A DNA stretch of 8,913 bases from CAVSUR01 sp052143655 (GTDB lineage Bacteria; Actinomycetota; Actinomycetes; Streptosporangiales; Streptosporangiaceae). The notes beneath the pieces were generated by a model. It saw only the letters and a list, made by a program, of their open reading frames with translations. It made no database searches and was not told the origin of the DNA. The DNA lies in the NCBI GenBank assembly GCA_052143655.1, contig JBKQSL010000148.1, forward strand, positions 1-8,913, written 5' to 3'. The number at the start of each line of letters is the position of its first letter. The first letter of the stretch is position 1. This document shows, piece by piece, positions 7,542 to 8,913 of this stretch. The translations under genes were made by a program, and so were the position numbers.

Positions 7542-8516
7542 CTAAGCGAGAGTGCTCAGCAAGGATTCGAAGTCTGGATCGCCACTCAAGGATGCGAAGT
7601 AGTCACTCTTGTGCCCATTGACAGCTCGCAGCATGCGAGTGCCGGCGAGACGTCGCAAGCGCGAAAGCGCTTCGTTGCGCTGACCCATCATTGCGTAAAT
7701 GCCAGCCAGATTGTAATCAATGTCGCGCAGGCGATCTTCGCTAATGGCGAGTTTCTCAGCTATAAGAAGATCGGCCTCCGCTTCACTAAGGCGCATCAGT
7801 CGCTTGGCCATCGCGCCACGATAAACATGTAGCTTTGCACGCATGTCAGGATCTAGGTCTCTAGGCGCCAGCGCAATCGCCTCACCATATGCTCGAAATG
7901 CGGCCAGGTCCGCCGGACCACCGGCCCTTGAATTAGCATGAGCAAGACCTCGTGAAAACTGGACCGCCCAGTCATCGGGGACCAAGGCGACGTACTCGTC
8001 CAGGTAACGTGCAGCCTCAAGCCACCGTCGGCGCGCCAGCAGCGCCTTGGCGGTCTGCAGCAGCGCAGTGGGCGGAATTGGGGATTCGACACCTTTCTCA
8101 AGATTCGGGATCGAGACCAGAACTTCGTCCAGCGCTTGATCGATATCCCGTGATTGATCAGCGGTCAAAGGCACACTGGATTCAACGTCTTCAAAATCGA
8201 ACCCAGCTCGCCGCAATTGCGCTTCAAGGCTAGACGCCTGGGTTGAGAGCGTTGTCCTTAGCTTTGTGTACTCGGCATCAGCTAACAACTCGATGCGATA
8301 CTTAGTCTGCATGACGAATAGGAAGAATAGGATGACGGGTACGTTCACGACGGCGCTGATTACCAAAAGGGCTGCCGCCCATGAGGGTCGGCTAATCGCG
8401 GCGGCGCCAGTGAGAAAAGCAGCCTCGACGACTATCAGCAGTATGAGGCATGCAGCCAGCAGCTGAAACGGACTTGTGATTCTATCGGCCCGAATCTCCG
8501 CGCTCACGTCAGCCAT
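7542..8516 (-). CDS. two-helix membrane protein with TPR-like cytoplasmic domain
   Basis: A 324-aa protein on the minus strand. The ATG at 8516 is chosen because GGTGAGGG lies just upstream; an ATG at 8570 would add 18 residues without a ribosome binding site. A short N-terminus is followed by membrane helices at about 17-39 and 47-69, then KYR, placing both ends in the cytoplasm by the positive-inside rule. Residues 72-105 (Y73 to L101) look like a coiled coil. From about 149 to 292 come roughly four TPR-like helix pairs (about 149-180, 183-219, 226-258, 262-292); the end, SGDPDFESLL (311-320), is typical of the C-termini of TPR proteins. No enzyme motif is visible. TPRs bind partner proteins, so it may anchor or recruit something at the membrane, or act as a 2TM effector like those in some prokaryotic conflict systems (inference). 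Codon 78 is TTA (complement of 8283-8285), and GC3 over the first 75 codons is about 65%, well below the NTPase. It converges on the NTPase gene and is not in its operon. Confidence 0.85.
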   Translation of the reverse strand: MADVSAEIRADRITSPFQLLAACLILLIVVEAAFLTGAAAISRPSWAAALLVISAVVNVPVILFFLFVMQTKYRIELLADAEYTKLRTTLSTQASSLEAQLRRAGFDFEDVESSVPLTADQSRDIDQALDEVLVSIPNLEKGVESPIPPTALLQTAKALLARRRWLEAARYLDEYVALVPDDWAVQFSRGLAHANSRAGGPADLAAFRAYGEAIALAPRDLDPDMRAKLHVYRGAMAKRLMRLSEAEADLLIAEKLAISEDRLRDIDYNLAGIYAMMGQRNEALSRLRRLAGTRMLRAVNGHKSDYFASLSGDPDFESLLSTLA

Positions 8517-8578
8517 GACGCCCTCACCGTTATGTATCTGTTTGAAGTATGGTAGCTGAGCGCGGAGCATCTGGAGCG

Positions 8579-8755
8579 ATGCTTGGTCGGTGGCAGCGCG
8601 CCTGGCGCTCGGAGTGGGAGGGCCAGGCCCGGAGATTCGACACTCGCCCTCATCTCGACCAGATCCGGGCGTCGGTCCAGCCTGCCGACAAACAGGCAGA
8701 GCGCGCAGAACACTCAGATCTGCGCGCCGCAGTCAGCCACGCCGAGCAGCGCTGA
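8579..8755 (+). CDS. possible small tryptophan-rich charged protein
   Basis: A 58-aa frame from ATG 8579 to TGA 8753-8755, divergent from the 2TM-TPR gene. I do not recognise it. In its favour, most third positions are G or C, and the residue mix is protein-like: three Trp within the first 14 residues (GRWQRAWRSEWEG, 3-15), then a charged helical segment with many Arg, Glu, Asp and Gln. Against it, the only upstream purine run is GGAG (8573-8576), just 2 bases from the ATG. The alternative in-frame ATG at 8549 overlaps the opposing gene's leader and has no site either. It may be a small soluble protein or the tail of a broken gene. Confidence 0.3.
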   Translation: MLGRWQRAWRSEWEGQARRFDTRPHLDQIRASVQPADKQAERAEHSDLRAAVSHAEQR

Positions 8756-8913
8756 CCTGCGCCAGAACGGCGGCTCGGGTATTTGAAGCGTGTCAAGGCC
8801 GCTGACGCATCGTTACCGCTAGCCAGGAGCCCTCCCGGGGCGGCACCGTTCCTTTCTGCCGCAGCCGCTAGCCCCGCCCGTGCTTGCGGAGGGCACGCCA
8901 CGCCTGGGTCTTG
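8756..8913. other. window end without a recognisable feature
   Basis: No gene or RNA is supported in these 158 bases. The 9-base word CCGCTAGCC occurs twice in direct orientation (8816-8824 and 8865-8873), 49 bases apart; at this length it may be chance. The next gene probably begins beyond the window. Confidence 0.3.

Noticed and set aside
7245..8776. The 11-base word AACGGCGGCTC repeated at 7245-7255 and 8766-8776, considered as element-flanking repeats
   Set aside because: Similarity stops at the word edges, and 11-base matches are expected by chance in GC-rich DNA; no transposase or integrase lies between them.
1..8913. CRISPR array, tRNA, rRNA or insertion sequence
   Set aside because: No regularly spaced repeats, cloverleaf-like segment, rRNA core sequence or transposase motif was seen on either strand by eye.

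Overview
The window is high-GC DNA with strongly GC-biased third codon positions, many GTG starts and purine-rich ribosome binding sites. A one-pass transmembrane Ser/Thr kinase, a large STAND-type NTPase and a DHA2-type transporter remnant fit a filamentous actinomycete (Streptomycetales, Streptosporangiales or similar). The genus cannot be fixed from the sequence alone.

Left part (1-2437): a complete PknB-like receptor kinase (142-2070, +). It has a cytoplasmic kinase domain, one membrane helix and a beta-rich exported domain with four cysteines. Directly behind its stop lies the C-terminal remnant of an MFS drug-efflux transporter (about 2099-2422), followed by a small hairpin. The rest of that transporter is missing.

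Middle part (2438-3087): an intergenic stretch with an AT-richer patch, then a small gene on the minus strand (2724-2939, 71 aa). It ends 7 bp before a perfect 14-bp stem-loop that looks like its terminator. Between this gene and the next is a divergent promoter region with a 12-bp palindrome and, at its right end, a nearly ideal Shine-Dalgarno sequence.

Core (3088-7167, +): a 1359-aa P-loop NTPase with Walker A, Walker B, an arginine-bearing sensor strand, a proline-containing helix motif and the F-x-H...E-Y-x-A motif typical of STAND ATPases. It has a helical, HTH-like N-terminus and about 785 residues of alpha-helical repeats at the C-terminus. No catalytic effector domain is evident.

Right part (7168-8913): a 374-bp convergent gap with one hairpin, then a minus-strand gene (7542-8516) encoding a two-helix membrane protein with a coiled-coil-like linker and about four TPR-like repeats. 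It carries a TTA leucine codon and has clearly lower GC3 than the NTPase. A possible small tryptophan-rich ORF (8579-8755, +) diverges from it. The final 158 bases show nothing convincing.

Main interpretation (inference): the STAND NTPase, the divergent small protein and the convergent 2TM-TPR protein sit beside a transporter remnant and may form an accessory conflict or signalling module. The NTPase would be the sensor and switch, and the 2TM protein a candidate membrane-acting partner. Nothing in the sequence proves that they work together.
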